Positions 1 through 8,319 of a stretch of DNA of 42,386 bases are shown here, piece after piece. The notes beneath the pieces were generated by a model. The model was not told the DNA's origin, made no database searches, and saw nothing but the letters and a program-made list of their open reading frames with translations. A program made the position numbers and the translations under genes. How positions within the stretch are numbered: the stretch's first letter is position 1; every line of letters begins with the position of its first letter. The stretch covers positions 1 to 42,386 of the forward strand of contig PUKZ01000169.1 of NCBI GenBank assembly GCA_003550725.1. The letters are read 5' to 3'. Source of the stretch: Bacteroidales bacterium. GTDB lineage: Bacteria; Bacteroidota; Bacteroidia; Bacteroidales; UBA7960.

Positions 1-2
1 TG

Positions 3-1109
3 CCGAGAGAAAGCGGTTTTGATATTACTGCTGCTTCTGAAATTATGGCAATTCTTTGCTTAGTGAATGATTTGGAAGACCTTAAAAAAAGACTTGGAAA
101 TATTTTTGTAGGCTTTACTTATGATAAAAAACCTGTATATGCCAGAGACCTCAATGCCCAGGGTGCTATGGCGGCATTACTTAAAGAGGCCATAAAGCCA
201 AATCTTGTGCAGACTTTAGAAAACACTCCGGCTATAATTCATGGTGGCCCTTTTGCTAATATTGCGCAGGGAACAAACTCTCTTATTGCTACAAAAGTTG
301 CGCTTTCATTAAGTGATTATGTTGTTACTGAAGCCGGATTTGCTTCTGAACTTGGAGCTGAAAAGTTTTTCGACATTAAATGCCAGTACGGAAACCTTAA
401 GCCCAGCGCTACTGTCCTTCTTGTTACTTTAAAAGCACTAAAGCATAGTGCTGGCATTGATTTAAAAGAAGTGAAACAAAAAAATCCTGATGCTGTAAAA
501 ACAGGGCTTGATAACCTTGAAAAGCATATTGAAAACCTGAATCACTTTAACTTTAAGCCGGTTATTGCCCTTAAAAATTATGAATTTGACTCAAAAGAAG
601 AACAAAAAGTAGTCGTAGATTACTTGAATAAAAAAGGAATTAGTTTTGCCATTAATGATGAATGGTCTTATGGAGGTGAGGGAGCCAAAGGCCTGGCAGA
701 GAAAGTTGTAGAAGCAGCTAACTCATATTCTCAGGAGTATAAACCATTATACGGCTTTGATATGAGCATAGAAGATAAGATTAAAACGGTAAGCACCAAA
801 ATGTATGGAGCTAAAGACGTTGAATATACTGCCGCTGCAAAAAAGAAACTGAAAGTCATTAATGATTTAAACTTAAACAACCTGCCTGTTTGTATTGCAA
901 AAACGCAAAACTCGTTATCAGATAATCCAAAATTAAAAAACAGGCCGAAAGACTTTGTTGTTAATATTAGAGATATTGAAATTGCCGCAGGTGCCGGCTT
1001 TGTTGTTCCTATTGCAGGAAGTATAATGCGTATGCCCGGATTGCCTGAAGTGCCGGCAGCTGAAGCTGTAGATATTGACAAAAACGGCAACATTACCGGC
1101 TTAGCCTAA
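3..1109 (+). CDS. fhs: Formate--tetrahydrofolate ligase, C-terminal part (5' end outside window)
   Basis: This enzyme joins formate to tetrahydrofolate using ATP, giving 10-formyl-tetrahydrofolate in the cytoplasm. The open frame runs in from the window edge: codons from base 3 read PRESGFDITAASEIMAI, the conserved segment of this family, so the ATG at 45 is internal and not a start. About 368 residues are present, compared with roughly 555 in the full family, so about a third is missing upstream. Conserved stretches GNIFVGFTYDKKPVYA and IIHGGPFANIAQGTNS are visible, and the C terminus ends normally at a TAA. It is 53 bases upstream of three formate dehydrogenase genes on the same strand, which suggests a shared formate/one-carbon role. 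The family call is secure; the direction of flux (formate use or release) is not shown by the sequence. Confidence 0.96.
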   Translation, partial: PRESGFDITAASEIMAILCLVNDLEDLKKRLGNIFVGFTYDKKPVYARDLNAQGAMAALLKEAIKPNLVQTLENTPAIIHGGPFANIAQGTNSLIATKVALSLSDYVVTEAGFASELGAEKFFDIKCQYGNLKPSATVLLVTLKALKHSAGIDLKEVKQKNPDAVKTGLDNLEKHIENLNHFNFKPVIALKNYEFDSKEEQKVVVDYLNKKGISFAINDEWSYGGEGAKGLAEKVVEAANSYSQEYKPLYGFDMSIEDKIKTVSTKMYGAKDVEYTAAAKKKLKVINDLNLNNLPVCIAKTQNSLSDNPKLKNRPKDFVVNIRDIEIAAGAGFVVPIAGSIMRMPGLPEVPAAEAVDIDKNGNITGLA

Positions 1110-1162
1110 AGCCGTTACTTGTTGCGGGGTATTTAAGCAAACTATTAAAGAACTTATTTTTA

Positions 1163-1642
1163 ATGCTTGTTATGAAAGAGAAGCTTGATATAATTTTATC
1201 CTCTTTTAGTGGTGAAGGCAGAGAGCTCATTCCTGTATTACAAAAAATACAGGAAGAAATGGGATATCTTTCACCTGAAGCAATGCTTTATGCTGCTGAA
1301 TTTTTGAAAATTCCTCCAAGCAACGTTTTTGGTGTAGCATCGTTTTACGAACAATTCAGGTTTTCTCCGGTTGGTAAAAAAATAGTAATGGTTTGCCAGG
1401 GTACCGCATGTCATGTTAAAGGTGCTGAAAAAGTTATGAATGAAATATCACGTCATATTGGAATAAAAGAAGGCCAAACCAGGGAAGACATGGAATATAC
1501 TTTAAAAGGCGTAGCATGTATTGGCTGCTGCGCCCTGGCTCCTTGTATCACCATTAATGATGATGTCCATGGACGGCTAACGCCAAAGCTTATTGAAAAG
1601 CTTTTTATTAAGAAACCAGTGAATAAAAAAACCAATGAGTAA
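1163..1642 (+). CDS. NuoE-like [2Fe-2S] subunit of NAD-linked formate dehydrogenase
   Basis: This is a 159-residue thioredoxin-like [2Fe-2S] protein of the NuoE/HndA/HydC type. Such subunits pass electrons next to the flavin subunit of NAD-reducing dehydrogenases. The N-terminal helical part contains LIPVLQKIQEEMGYL. The cluster ligands are two Cys in CQGTACHVKG and two in CIGCCALAPC. The length is typical for the family. Two in-frame starts are possible, ATG at 1163 and ATG at 1172 (MKEKLD); neither has a strong Shine-Dalgarno site. The gene overlaps the following NuoF-like gene by eight bases, so translation is probably coupled. It is not likely to be complex I, because the next genes encode a formate dehydrogenase and no membrane Nuo subunits follow. 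HylC of electron-bifurcating formate dehydrogenases is the closest architectural match. Confidence 0.9.
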   Translation: MLVMKEKLDIILSSFSGEGRELIPVLQKIQEEMGYLSPEAMLYAAEFLKIPPSNVFGVASFYEQFRFSPVGKKIVMVCQGTACHVKGAEKVMNEISRHIGIKEGQTREDMEYTLKGVACIGCCALAPCITINDDVHGRLTPKLIEKLFIKKPVNKKTNE

Positions 1643-3440
1643 AGATATCAAGTCCCGGGAGATACTTGTTTGTTGTGGAACAGGTTGTGTATCGGCAAAA
1701 TCAGACCAGATACTTGATAAACTTAAAAAGTATACATCAAACAAGCCGGTAAAAATAAAGCCAATCGGCTGCCATGGATTTTGCCAGCAAGGCCCTTTGG
1801 TAATTTCAGAACCTGATGGAATTTTTTACTGCAACATAACAAATGATGATGTTGAAGAAATTGTGAACTCTCACATTGAAAGAAAAAAACCTGTTGAAAG
1901 GCTTTTTTATCTGGACCCAATAACTGGAAAAACAATACCGCACTATAAGGATATCAAGTTTTACAAAGAACAGAAGCGCTTAATACTTCGTAATTGTGGC
2001 CACATTAACCCGGAAGAAATTGACGAATATACTGAGAGTGGCGGATACCAAGCTGCAAGGAAAGCTCTTAATGAAATGAGGCCTGAAGATATTTTAATGA
2101 TGATAAAAAAATCTTCATTAAGAGGATTAGGTGGTGCCGGCTTCCCTACAGGACTTAAATGGGAGTTTTGTTATAATGCTAAAGCGGATGAAAAATATGT
2201 GATTTGCAATGGCGATGAAGGAGACCCGGGCTCTTTCCAGGACATGTCTGTTTTTGAAGGAGTCCCTCATTCTGTTATTGAAGGTATGATAATCGCAGGT
2301 AAAACAATTGGAGCAAATAAAGGCTATATATATGTTCGAGCAGAATATCCCCTTGCTATTAAAAGGCTTAAAATTGCAATTATGCAGGCGCAGGAAAAAG
2401 CTTTTCTTGGAAAAAACATTTTGGGAAGCAAGTACTGTTTTGATATTGAAATTTTTCAAGGTGCAGGTGCTTTTGTTTGTGGCGAAGAAACTGCACTGAT
2501 AAATTCGATTGAAGGCAAAAGGGGTACACCAAGGCAAAGGCCTCCTTTCCCAGCAGAATCAGGGCTTTGGGGTAAGCCAACCCTGATAAACAATGTCAAA
2601 ACATTAGCTTCTGTGGCAAACATTATTAATAATGGAGCAGAATGGTTTAATAAAATTGGAACTAACACCAGCAAAGGAACAGCCATTTTTTCTCTGACAG
2701 GAGAAGCAGCAAATTGCGGACTGGTTGAAGTTCCAATGGGAATGACATTGCGTGAAATAATATTTGAAATAGGCGGGGGAACAATTGATAATAAAAAGTT
2801 TAAGGCTCTGCATATAGGTGGGCCGTCCGGAGGATGTCTGCCAGAAAGCCTGCTGGATATTAAAGTTGACTTTGATTCTTTGAAAAAGGCTGGTGCAATG
2901 ATGGGGTCCGGTGGTATGGTTGTAATGGACGAAACAACTTGCATGGTTGATGTTGCTAAATACTTTCTTGACTTTACACAAAAAGAATCATGCGGTGATT
3001 GTAATCCATGCAGGCTGGGAACAAAACAAATGCTTGATATTCTTAATGATATTGTGGAAGGAAAAGGGAAGCCTGAAGACATTGATCTACTTTCTTATTT
3101 GTCGGAGAGTGTTAAAACAGGGTCTTTGTGCGGATTAGGGCAAACAGCCCCCAATCCGGTTATTACAACTTTAAAATATTTTAGAGATGAATATGAAGAG
3201 CACGTTAATAAAAAACTATGCCGTGCAAAAAAATGCAAAGCACTGATTTCTTACTATATAAACCCTGATAAGTGTACAGGTTGTCATATATGCTTTAAAA
3301 ACTGCCCGGATAACGCAATCTCAGGCGAGGCAAAAAAAACACATGAAATAAACCAGGATAAATGCACCAGGTGTGGGATTTGTTTTGAAAAATGCCCCCC
3401 AAAATTTAATGCTATAGAATGCTACCCGGGAAAAATTTGA
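1635..3440 (+). CDS. NuoF/HydB-like flavoprotein subunit of formate dehydrogenase (FMN, NAD(H), multiple Fe-S)
   Basis: This 601-residue protein is the likely NAD(H)-binding diaphorase subunit. Domains in order: an N-terminal thioredoxin-like [2Fe-2S] domain (about residues 8-90; CCGTGC and CHGFC); the NuoF core with FMN/NAD motifs LRGLGGAGFPTGLKW and GDEGDPGSF; GAGAFVCGEETALINSIEG; the [4Fe-4S] ligands CGDCNPC plus a later Cys in GSLCGLGQ; and a C-terminal pair of ferredoxin clusters (CTGCHICFKNCP and CTRCGICFEKCP). This five-part layout is longer than plain NuoF and matches HydB/HndC/HylB of NAD-linked, often electron-bifurcating, hydrogenases and formate dehydrogenases. It overlaps the NuoE-like gene by eight bases and precedes the catalytic subunit by 35. 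Whether it truly bifurcates with ferredoxin cannot be decided from sequence alone. Confidence 0.92.
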   Translation: MSKDIKSREILVCCGTGCVSAKSDQILDKLKKYTSNKPVKIKPIGCHGFCQQGPLVISEPDGIFYCNITNDDVEEIVNSHIERKKPVERLFYLDPITGKTIPHYKDIKFYKEQKRLILRNCGHINPEEIDEYTESGGYQAARKALNEMRPEDILMMIKKSSLRGLGGAGFPTGLKWEFCYNAKADEKYVICNGDEGDPGSFQDMSVFEGVPHSVIEGMIIAGKTIGANKGYIYVRAEYPLAIKRLKIAIMQAQEKAFLGKNILGSKYCFDIEIFQGAGAFVCGEETALINSIEGKRGTPRQRPPFPAESGLWGKPTLINNVKTLASVANIINNGAEWFNKIGTNTSKGTAIFSLTGEAANCGLVEVPMGMTLREIIFEIGGGTIDNKKFKALHIGGPSGGCLPESLLDIKVDFDSLKKAGAMMGSGGMVVMDETTCMVDVAKYFLDFTQKESCGDCNPCRLGTKQMLDILNDIVEGKGKPEDIDLLSYLSESVKTGSLCGLGQTAPNPVITTLKYFRDEYEEHVNKKLCRAKKCKALISYYINPDKCTGCHICFKNCPDNAISGEAKKTHEINQDKCTRCGICFEKCPPKFNAIECYPGKI

Positions 3441-3475
3441 ATATCGGTTTTGTCGTGGTAAAAAAATATTGAAGT

Positions 3476-6151
3476 ATGAGCGATGTTAATATAATAATAG
3501 ATGGTATTGAATTTAAAACAGAAGCTGGAAAAACTATTTTAGACGCAGCTCTCGAAAACAATATTTATATACCAAACTTATGCCACCACCCGGAACTTTT
3601 GCCAACAGGAACATGCAGAATGTGCCTTGTAGAAGTAGAAGGAATTAGCTCTGTTGTTGTTGCATGTAAAACAATTGTCAGGCAAGGGATGTCTGTATTA
3701 ACAGAAAGCCCGCTGATTAATTCTACAAGAAGAGCTACTCTTGAGTTGATGCATGTAAATCACAAACAAGATTGCACAAATTGCAAAAAAAATGGAATAT
3801 GTAAGCTTCAAGAGGTAACAGCATTTGTTGGAGTAAATGAAAACCGCCTGAAGCTTTTGAGAAAAACTAAACCGCATGTACCACCCGATAACTCTAATCC
3901 CTTTTTTAACCTCGAATATGATAAGTGTATATTATGTGGTATTTGTATAAGAACATGTAATGAAATTCAGGGAGTTGATGCGTTGCAGTTTGCTTACAGG
4001 GGTTATCATACAATAGTGTCACCATTTTTAAATCAAACTATAAAAGACTCTGTATGTGAATCATGCGGCGAATGTGTAGTCAGATGCCCGGTAGGCGCAC
4101 TTGTTCCCAAGCTTACCAGTATACCTTCAAGAGAGGTTAGCTCCGTATGCCCTTACTGTGGTGTAGGATGTGGAATATTGCTTGGAGTAAGAGGAGATAA
4201 AATCACAAACGTTACGGGAATAAAAGAAAGTCCTGTAAATAAAGGCCGGTTGTGCGTAAAAGGGCGCTACGGGTATGAATGGGTTAATCACTCAGAAAGA
4301 TTAAAAAAGCCCTTGATAAAAAAAGGAGAAAATTTTGTTGAGTCAAGCTGGGATGAAGCCTTAACCCTTATTGCAAAAAAGCTATCAAAGTACAAAGGAG
4401 AAAGCTTTGCTACGTTTTCATCAGCAAAGTGTACCAACGAAGATAATTATATAATTCAGAAATTTACCAGGGCAGGAATGCTCACTAATAATATTGATCA
4501 CTGTGCAAGGCTGTGCCACGCTCCCTCAGTTGCCGGACTGGCTCAAAGTTTTGGCAGCGGAGCAATGACTAACACAATTGACGAACTTGGAAAAGCAGGC
4601 TGTATTTTTGCCATAGGAACAAATACTACAGAAAGTCACCCGGTTATTGCATTAGAAGTTAAAAGTGCAAAGAAAAACGGAAGTAAAATAATTGTGGCAA
4701 ATCCCAGGGAAATTGATTTATGTAAGTTTGCAGATATATGGCTACAACATAAACCAGGAACTGATGTCCCATTGCTTATGGGAATATGCAAAGCCATTAT
4801 AAATAACCGCCTGGAAGATAAAGAATTTATTAATAGCCGGTGTGAAGGCTATTCTGAATTTAAGGAGACATTAAAAGAGTATGATTTAAAAAATGTTGAA
4901 AGAATTACCGGGGTGCCAGCCGGGAAAATTAATGAAGCGGCAAAAGTGTATGCTTCAATGGGCCCGTCAAGCATAATCTATGCTATGGGTATTACACAAC
5001 ACACACATGGTACAGATAATGTTTTAGCAATTAGCAACCTTGCTATGCTTACCGGAAATATTGGCAAAAAATCATCAGGTGTAAATCCGTTGCGTGGGCA
5101 AAATAATGTGCAGGGAGCATGCGATATGGGAGCTTTACCTAATTTTTTTCCCGGATATCAAAAAGTATCAGAGGAAAATGTTATTAAGAAGTTTGAAAAT
5201 GCATGGGAATGCAAGCTAAATAATAAAACAGGAATTACATTAACGGAAATTATTAGCGCAATTGATAAAAAGAAAGTAAAAGCCCTTTACCTGGTAGGAG
5301 AAAATTCGCTTCTAAGTGAACCTGACGCCAATCATGTTAAAGAAGCTTTGAAAAAGCTTGAGTTTTTTGTTGCCCAGGACGTCTTTTTGTCAGAAACAGC
5401 ATGCCTGGCAGATGTTGTTTTGCCTGCAGCAAGTTTTGCAGAGAAAGACGGAACATTTACCAATACTGAAAGAAGAATACAGAGGGTAAGAAAGGCATTA
5501 AACCCGGTCGGAGAATCAAAGCCGGATTGGCTTATTACATGCATGATAGCTCAAAAGATGGGGGTTAAGGGGTTTGAGTTTAGTGGCGCAAAAGAAATTT
5601 TTGACGAAATTTCAAAGCTCACACCATCTTATAAAGGAGTTACGTACGAAAGAATTGATAAAACGGGTTTGCAGTGGCCGGTTTATGATAAAACGCATAA
5701 AGGAACGCCTGTTCTTCATAAGGAAAAATTTCTAACAAGTAACGGTTTAGGTAGATTCGCAAAACTTAATTACAGGCCGCCGGCAGAAACTCCTGATAAA
5801 GAGTACCCACTTTTGCTAACCACGGAAAGAAGCTTGTATCATTACCATACTGGAACTATGAGCAGAAGAGTTGATGGCCTTAACGTTTTAAACAGGGAGG
5901 AGCTTGTGGAAATAAACCCTATTGACGCTGAAAAATATAGCATGAAGGATGGTGATAAAGTCAGTGTTGAATCAAGAAGAGGAAGAATTAACGCAGTGAT
6001 TAAAACAACAAAAAAATGTCCCAAAGGTGTTATTTCTATGAGCTTTCACTTTTTCGAAAGCCCAACAAATGTCATTACTAATCCTGCAATTGACCCGGTT
6101 GCCAAAATCCCTGAACTGAAAGTTGCTGCCGTAAGAATAAAAAAAATATAA
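3476..6151 (+). CDS. fdhA: Formate dehydrogenase catalytic (alpha) subunit, Mo-bis-MGD, cysteine type
   Basis: This 891-residue cytoplasmic enzyme interconverts formate and CO2. The N-terminal ~220 residues are NuoG-like: a [2Fe-2S] domain (CHHPELLPTGTCRMC and a later Cys), a His-Cys3 [4Fe-4S] site (HKQDCTNCKKNGIC), and two [4Fe-4S] clusters (CILCGICIRTC, CESCGECVVRC). The molybdopterin part follows with CPYCGVGCG and GRLCVKGRYG. The active site is CARLCHAPSVAGL: Cys347-His348 take the place of the selenocysteine-His pair, so this is the Sec-free version. The Arg of LRGQNNVQGACDMGAL is the second formate dehydrogenase signature. The molydopterin-binding C-terminal domain ends normally. It is co-directional with the NuoE/NuoF-like genes, so an FdhA-HylBC-type NAD-linked complex is inferred. 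No signal peptide or Tat motif is seen. Confidence 0.95.
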   Translation: MSDVNIIIDGIEFKTEAGKTILDAALENNIYIPNLCHHPELLPTGTCRMCLVEVEGISSVVVACKTIVRQGMSVLTESPLINSTRRATLELMHVNHKQDCTNCKKNGICKLQEVTAFVGVNENRLKLLRKTKPHVPPDNSNPFFNLEYDKCILCGICIRTCNEIQGVDALQFAYRGYHTIVSPFLNQTIKDSVCESCGECVVRCPVGALVPKLTSIPSREVSSVCPYCGVGCGILLGVRGDKITNVTGIKESPVNKGRLCVKGRYGYEWVNHSERLKKPLIKKGENFVESSWDEALTLIAKKLSKYKGESFATFSSAKCTNEDNYIIQKFTRAGMLTNNIDHCARLCHAPSVAGLAQSFGSGAMTNTIDELGKAGCIFAIGTNTTESHPVIALEVKSAKKNGSKIIVANPREIDLCKFADIWLQHKPGTDVPLLMGICKAIINNRLEDKEFINSRCEGYSEFKETLKEYDLKNVERITGVPAGKINEAAKVYASMGPSSIIYAMGITQHTHGTDNVLAISNLAMLTGNIGKKSSGVNPLRGQNNVQGACDMGALPNFFPGYQKVSEENVIKKFENAWECKLNNKTGITLTEIISAIDKKKVKALYLVGENSLLSEPDANHVKEALKKLEFFVAQDVFLSETACLADVVLPAASFAEKDGTFTNTERRIQRVRKALNPVGESKPDWLITCMIAQKMGVKGFEFSGAKEIFDEISKLTPSYKGVTYERIDKTGLQWPVYDKTHKGTPVLHKEKFLTSNGLGRFAKLNYRPPAETPDKEYPLLLTTERSLYHYHTGTMSRRVDGLNVLNREELVEINPIDAEKYSMKDGDKVSVESRRGRINAVIKTTKKCPKGVISMSFHFFESPTNVITNPAIDPVAKIPELKVAAVRIKKI

Positions 6152-6192
6152 ATGGGGCAGAATAAACGAAACAAAATAGAACTTTCTGCAAT

Positions 6193-6798
6193 TTATTGTT
6201 TGTCAGACTTATCTATATCATTTGCTTTTTCTAAATCTTCAGGAGAATTTATGTTGAAAAAAATCTTTTCGGCAGAATAAATGTCTCTGATTTTATAAAA
6301 AAAGACATTCATGCCATGGTAAATATTCCTTATCCTCTTATCATCACTTTGCAAAACATCTTTAGCTTTATCTTTAATGCTTTGACTATAAATTGCGTGT
6401 AATGGCTCTATGCCTTTTTTATGTTCTGGAACAATTGCATCACAAGAACAATTATTGTATTCAAGTATCAATTCAGAAATAAACTCAGCAGAAATAAACG
6501 GCATATCACATGATAAAATAAAAACAGCATCAGCTTTTGAGTGTGTTAATGCAGAATGAATCCCTGCCAATGGCCCGGAAGAATTATAAATGTCATTAAC
6601 AACCTTGTAAGGTATTGGCAAAAAAAAATTGTTGCTTACCACAAAGATTTCTTTAAACAGACAAGATAATACATCAATTTGTTTTTCAATAATTTTTTCT
6701 CCCCTAATATTTAATAATGCTTTTTGCTTTCCTTGCAAACGCAAACTTTTGCCCCCCGAAAGTATAGCAGCTGATATTTTGTTTTGAGGATATTTCAT
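6193..6798 (-). CDS. mobA: Molybdenum cofactor guanylyltransferase
   Basis: This 201-residue protein is of the nucleotidyltransferase fold. MobA transfers GMP from GTP to molybdopterin to give the guanine dinucleotide cofactor that formate dehydrogenases need. The N-terminal nucleotide-binding loop reads AAILSGGKSLRLQGKQKALL, a variant of the usual GGxSxRMGxDKA motif. The metal-binding segment VFILSCDMPFIS is clear, and GPLAGIHSAL is the family GPLxGI motif. The length fits MobA (about 190-200 residues). The gene is convergent with fdhA, with only 41 bases between the two stop codons. Its position beside a Mo enzyme supports the assignment over other sugar-nucleotide transferases. The less conserved glycine loop is the one mild oddity. 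Confidence 0.88.
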   Translation of the reverse strand: MKYPQNKISAAILSGGKSLRLQGKQKALLNIRGEKIIEKQIDVLSCLFKEIFVVSNNFFLPIPYKVVNDIYNSSGPLAGIHSALTHSKADAVFILSCDMPFISAEFISELILEYNNCSCDAIVPEHKKGIEPLHAIYSQSIKDKAKDVLQSDDKRIRNIYHGMNVFFYKIRDIYSAEKIFFNINSPEDLEKANDIDKSDKQ

Positions 6799-7041
6799 AA
6801 ATTATTGCTGTTTTTCGACTAAATATGATTTCTGTATCTTACCCCTGTTGATGTTTGCTTGGTAACTGTAAACATACAAAATTGAGATGAAACCTCACTG
6901 GTAGTAGCTTTTGTTTATTATTATAACAGGACTCTTTTCTCCATTTATTAGCTATGAATCTGAAACTAATTATTACATTGGCAACAGATTAAGCTTTAGG
7001 TTTTCAACACCAAAACCCTGATAGAATTTGTTTAAACGAGA

Positions 7042-7299
7042 TTACAATATCTCAAATATTTTCTCAATAACCTCTTTTGCTTTTGCAACACCTTTTTCAG
7101 TAATATAAAGCGACTTTGCTTTATAAGTGTAATCAATCAGGTCATCGCGCTTTAGTTCATCTAATACGCTCCAATCATACCCCTTCCAGGCTCTTATTAT
7201 CTCTTCGTTTTCAACTACACCTTCTTCCCAGGAAGTGAGATAGGCCAACGCAAGTGTTAGTTGTCTGGCTATTTCTTGTTTGTTTTGAGTTTTGTTCAT
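7042..7299 (-). CDS. Small DUF6429-like protein
   Basis: This is an 85-residue soluble protein with no signal peptide or membrane segment. The segment LALAYLTSWEE followed by RAWKGYDWSVLDELKRDDLI and a C-terminal LYITEKGVAKAKEV resembles the uncharacterised DUF6429 family, which looks like a small winged-helix fold. This is a recalled pattern, not a search result. Function is unknown. The start at 7299 gives MNKTQNKQE; an AT-rich leader lies before it. It is separated by 243 bases from mobA and about 70 bases from a degraded region containing an rlmN stub and a transposase relic on the other strand. It may be cargo or a bystander of that rearranged segment. Confidence 0.65.
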   Translation of the reverse strand: MNKTQNKQEIARQLTLALAYLTSWEEGVVENEEIIRAWKGYDWSVLDELKRDDLIDYTYKAKSLYITEKGVAKAKEVIEKIFEIL

Positions 7300-7372
7300 T
7301 TTAATGATATTTTTAAAAACATGATAAACTATATCAAAATGTTCAAAGGATAAACTTACTTAATTTGTATTA

Positions 7373-7480
7373 ATGAAACAAAAAAAGCAAGATATAAAAT
7401 TAATTAATCCTGAAAAATACCTTTCAATAATTAAAGGCTATGGAGAAAAACCATTTAGGGCAAAGCAGTTAAGCCATTGA
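7373..7480 (+). pseudogene. Probable 5' stub of 23S rRNA methyltransferase rlmN
   Basis: The frame opens with ATG at 7373 and stops after 35 codons at TGA 7478-7480. The peptide includes the segment GYGEKPFRAKQLSH, which resembles the start of RlmN, where a GEKxFRAKQ motif precedes a helix about 25 residues from the N terminus. Nothing recognisable as the RlmN radical SAM core follows; transposase sequence begins at 7488 instead. The simplest reading is that a rearrangement tied to the insertion sequence removed the rest of the gene. It could also be a chance short frame, because only about 14 residues support the match. An intact rlmN elsewhere would be expected, since the gene is near universal. 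Confidence 0.42.
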
Positions 7481-7487
7481 TTTTTCT

Positions 7488-8160
7488 ATGCATGATTTCA
7501 GAAAAACTGTCAGGCAAAGCATTCATGACATATCTATCGAGGATATCAACCTTTTCCCGGGCAAGATTTATTTCGAGATAGGTTTCGATACCGTTGATAG
7601 CACCCTATTAAAACAGTTGGTTTTAATTCCATTATCACACCATGCCAGCAAGTTGAAAACTTCTCAGTATTTGCAAAGCTATTTTGCGACATGTATTAGT
7701 GAGGATAAGATTTATAGATATTTAGATAAGCTTCACTTTAATTACAAAGAGACGCTGCAACATATTAGCTACAGTCATACCAAAATGATTTTTGGTGGAG
7801 ATGTGAGCATTGTTTTTTGCGATGTCACCACTATTTACTTTCAGATTGACAATGAAGATGAGATATGAAAACTTAGGTTCTCAAATAAAACTGGAACAGA
7901 AAATTAGATCAGGGAGGCTAACTAAACCTGCAATAAATAATAAAGGATACAACAAGTATTTAATGTTGGATGGTAAAGTAACCATTGGTATTGACCACGC
8001 AAAATTTAAACAAGACGCTGCTTGGGATGGTTTGAAAGGATATCTGACTAACACATCATTAGCCCAAGAGGAAATAATCAGCAATTACGGGCAGCTATGG
8101 AAAATAGAGAATGCCTTTCGGAAGTCAAAAAGCGATCTTAAAATTAGACCCATATGTCAT
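7488..8160 (+). mobile_element. IS1634-family transposase relic, internally deleted and truncated
   Basis: Two fragments of one Bacteroidota-type IS1634 (IS4-like DDE) transposase are present. The first, 7488-7868, contains SKLKTSQYLQSYF, EDKIYRYLDKLHFNYKE and SIVFCDVTTIYFQIDNEDE, which carries the first catalytic Asp. The second is read in another frame from about 7868. It contains KLEQKIRSGRLTK-type and NKGYNKYLMLDGK sequence, then WDGLKGYLTNTSL, and the E-motif region NYGQLWKIENAFR before KIRPICH, where homology stops near 8160. By recall of intact relatives, roughly 130-150 residues carrying the second catalytic Asp are missing between the fragments, and the C terminus is gone. It cannot be an active transposase. 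No terminal inverted repeats or target duplication were identified. The downstream in-frame extension to 8346 looks like noise, not protein. Confidence 0.85.
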
Positions 8161-8254
8161 CTTGACCCTAGCGATAGCGGAAGTAGATCACGAAGTAGCA
8201 GCGAAGCTAAATCTCGTGGCTTTATGATAAGCGCTGCAGAAAGTGGAGAGGGAA
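8161..8254 (+). repeat. GC-richer low-complexity tract abutting the transposase relic
   Basis: Directly where transposase homology ends, the base composition rises and short motifs recur: AGCGATAGCGGAAGTAG, CACGAAGTAGCAGCGAAGC and GATAAGCGCTGCAG. CACGA near 8190 and TCGTG near 8215 can pair, and the translation is a Ser/Arg/Gly-rich run unlike any transposase. The look is that of a dispersed intergenic repeat or a junction fragment. Whether it recurs elsewhere in the genome cannot be seen here. Confidence 0.3.
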
Positions 8255-8319
8255 AGTTAGTAGTTCTTTTTAAGCTTCCGTATTTGAAGCTATTAGTCAC
8301 AAATCAAAACCATAATTAT

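Noticed and set aside
45-1109. Complete gene starting at ATG 45
   Set aside because: The conserved frame continues upstream to the window edge, so the ATG is internal to fhs.
2456-3082. Minus-strand 208-residue frame
   Set aside because: It is the shadow of the NuoF-like gene, low in protein-like features and fully inside a well-supported CDS.
1163-3440. Complex I NuoE-NuoF
   Set aside because: The NuoF-like protein has the extra N- and C-terminal cluster domains of HydB, the next gene is formate dehydrogenase, and no membrane Nuo genes follow.
4502-4519. Selenocysteine formate dehydrogenase
   Set aside because: The active-site codon is TGC (Cys347), with no in-frame TGA, so it is the cysteine type.
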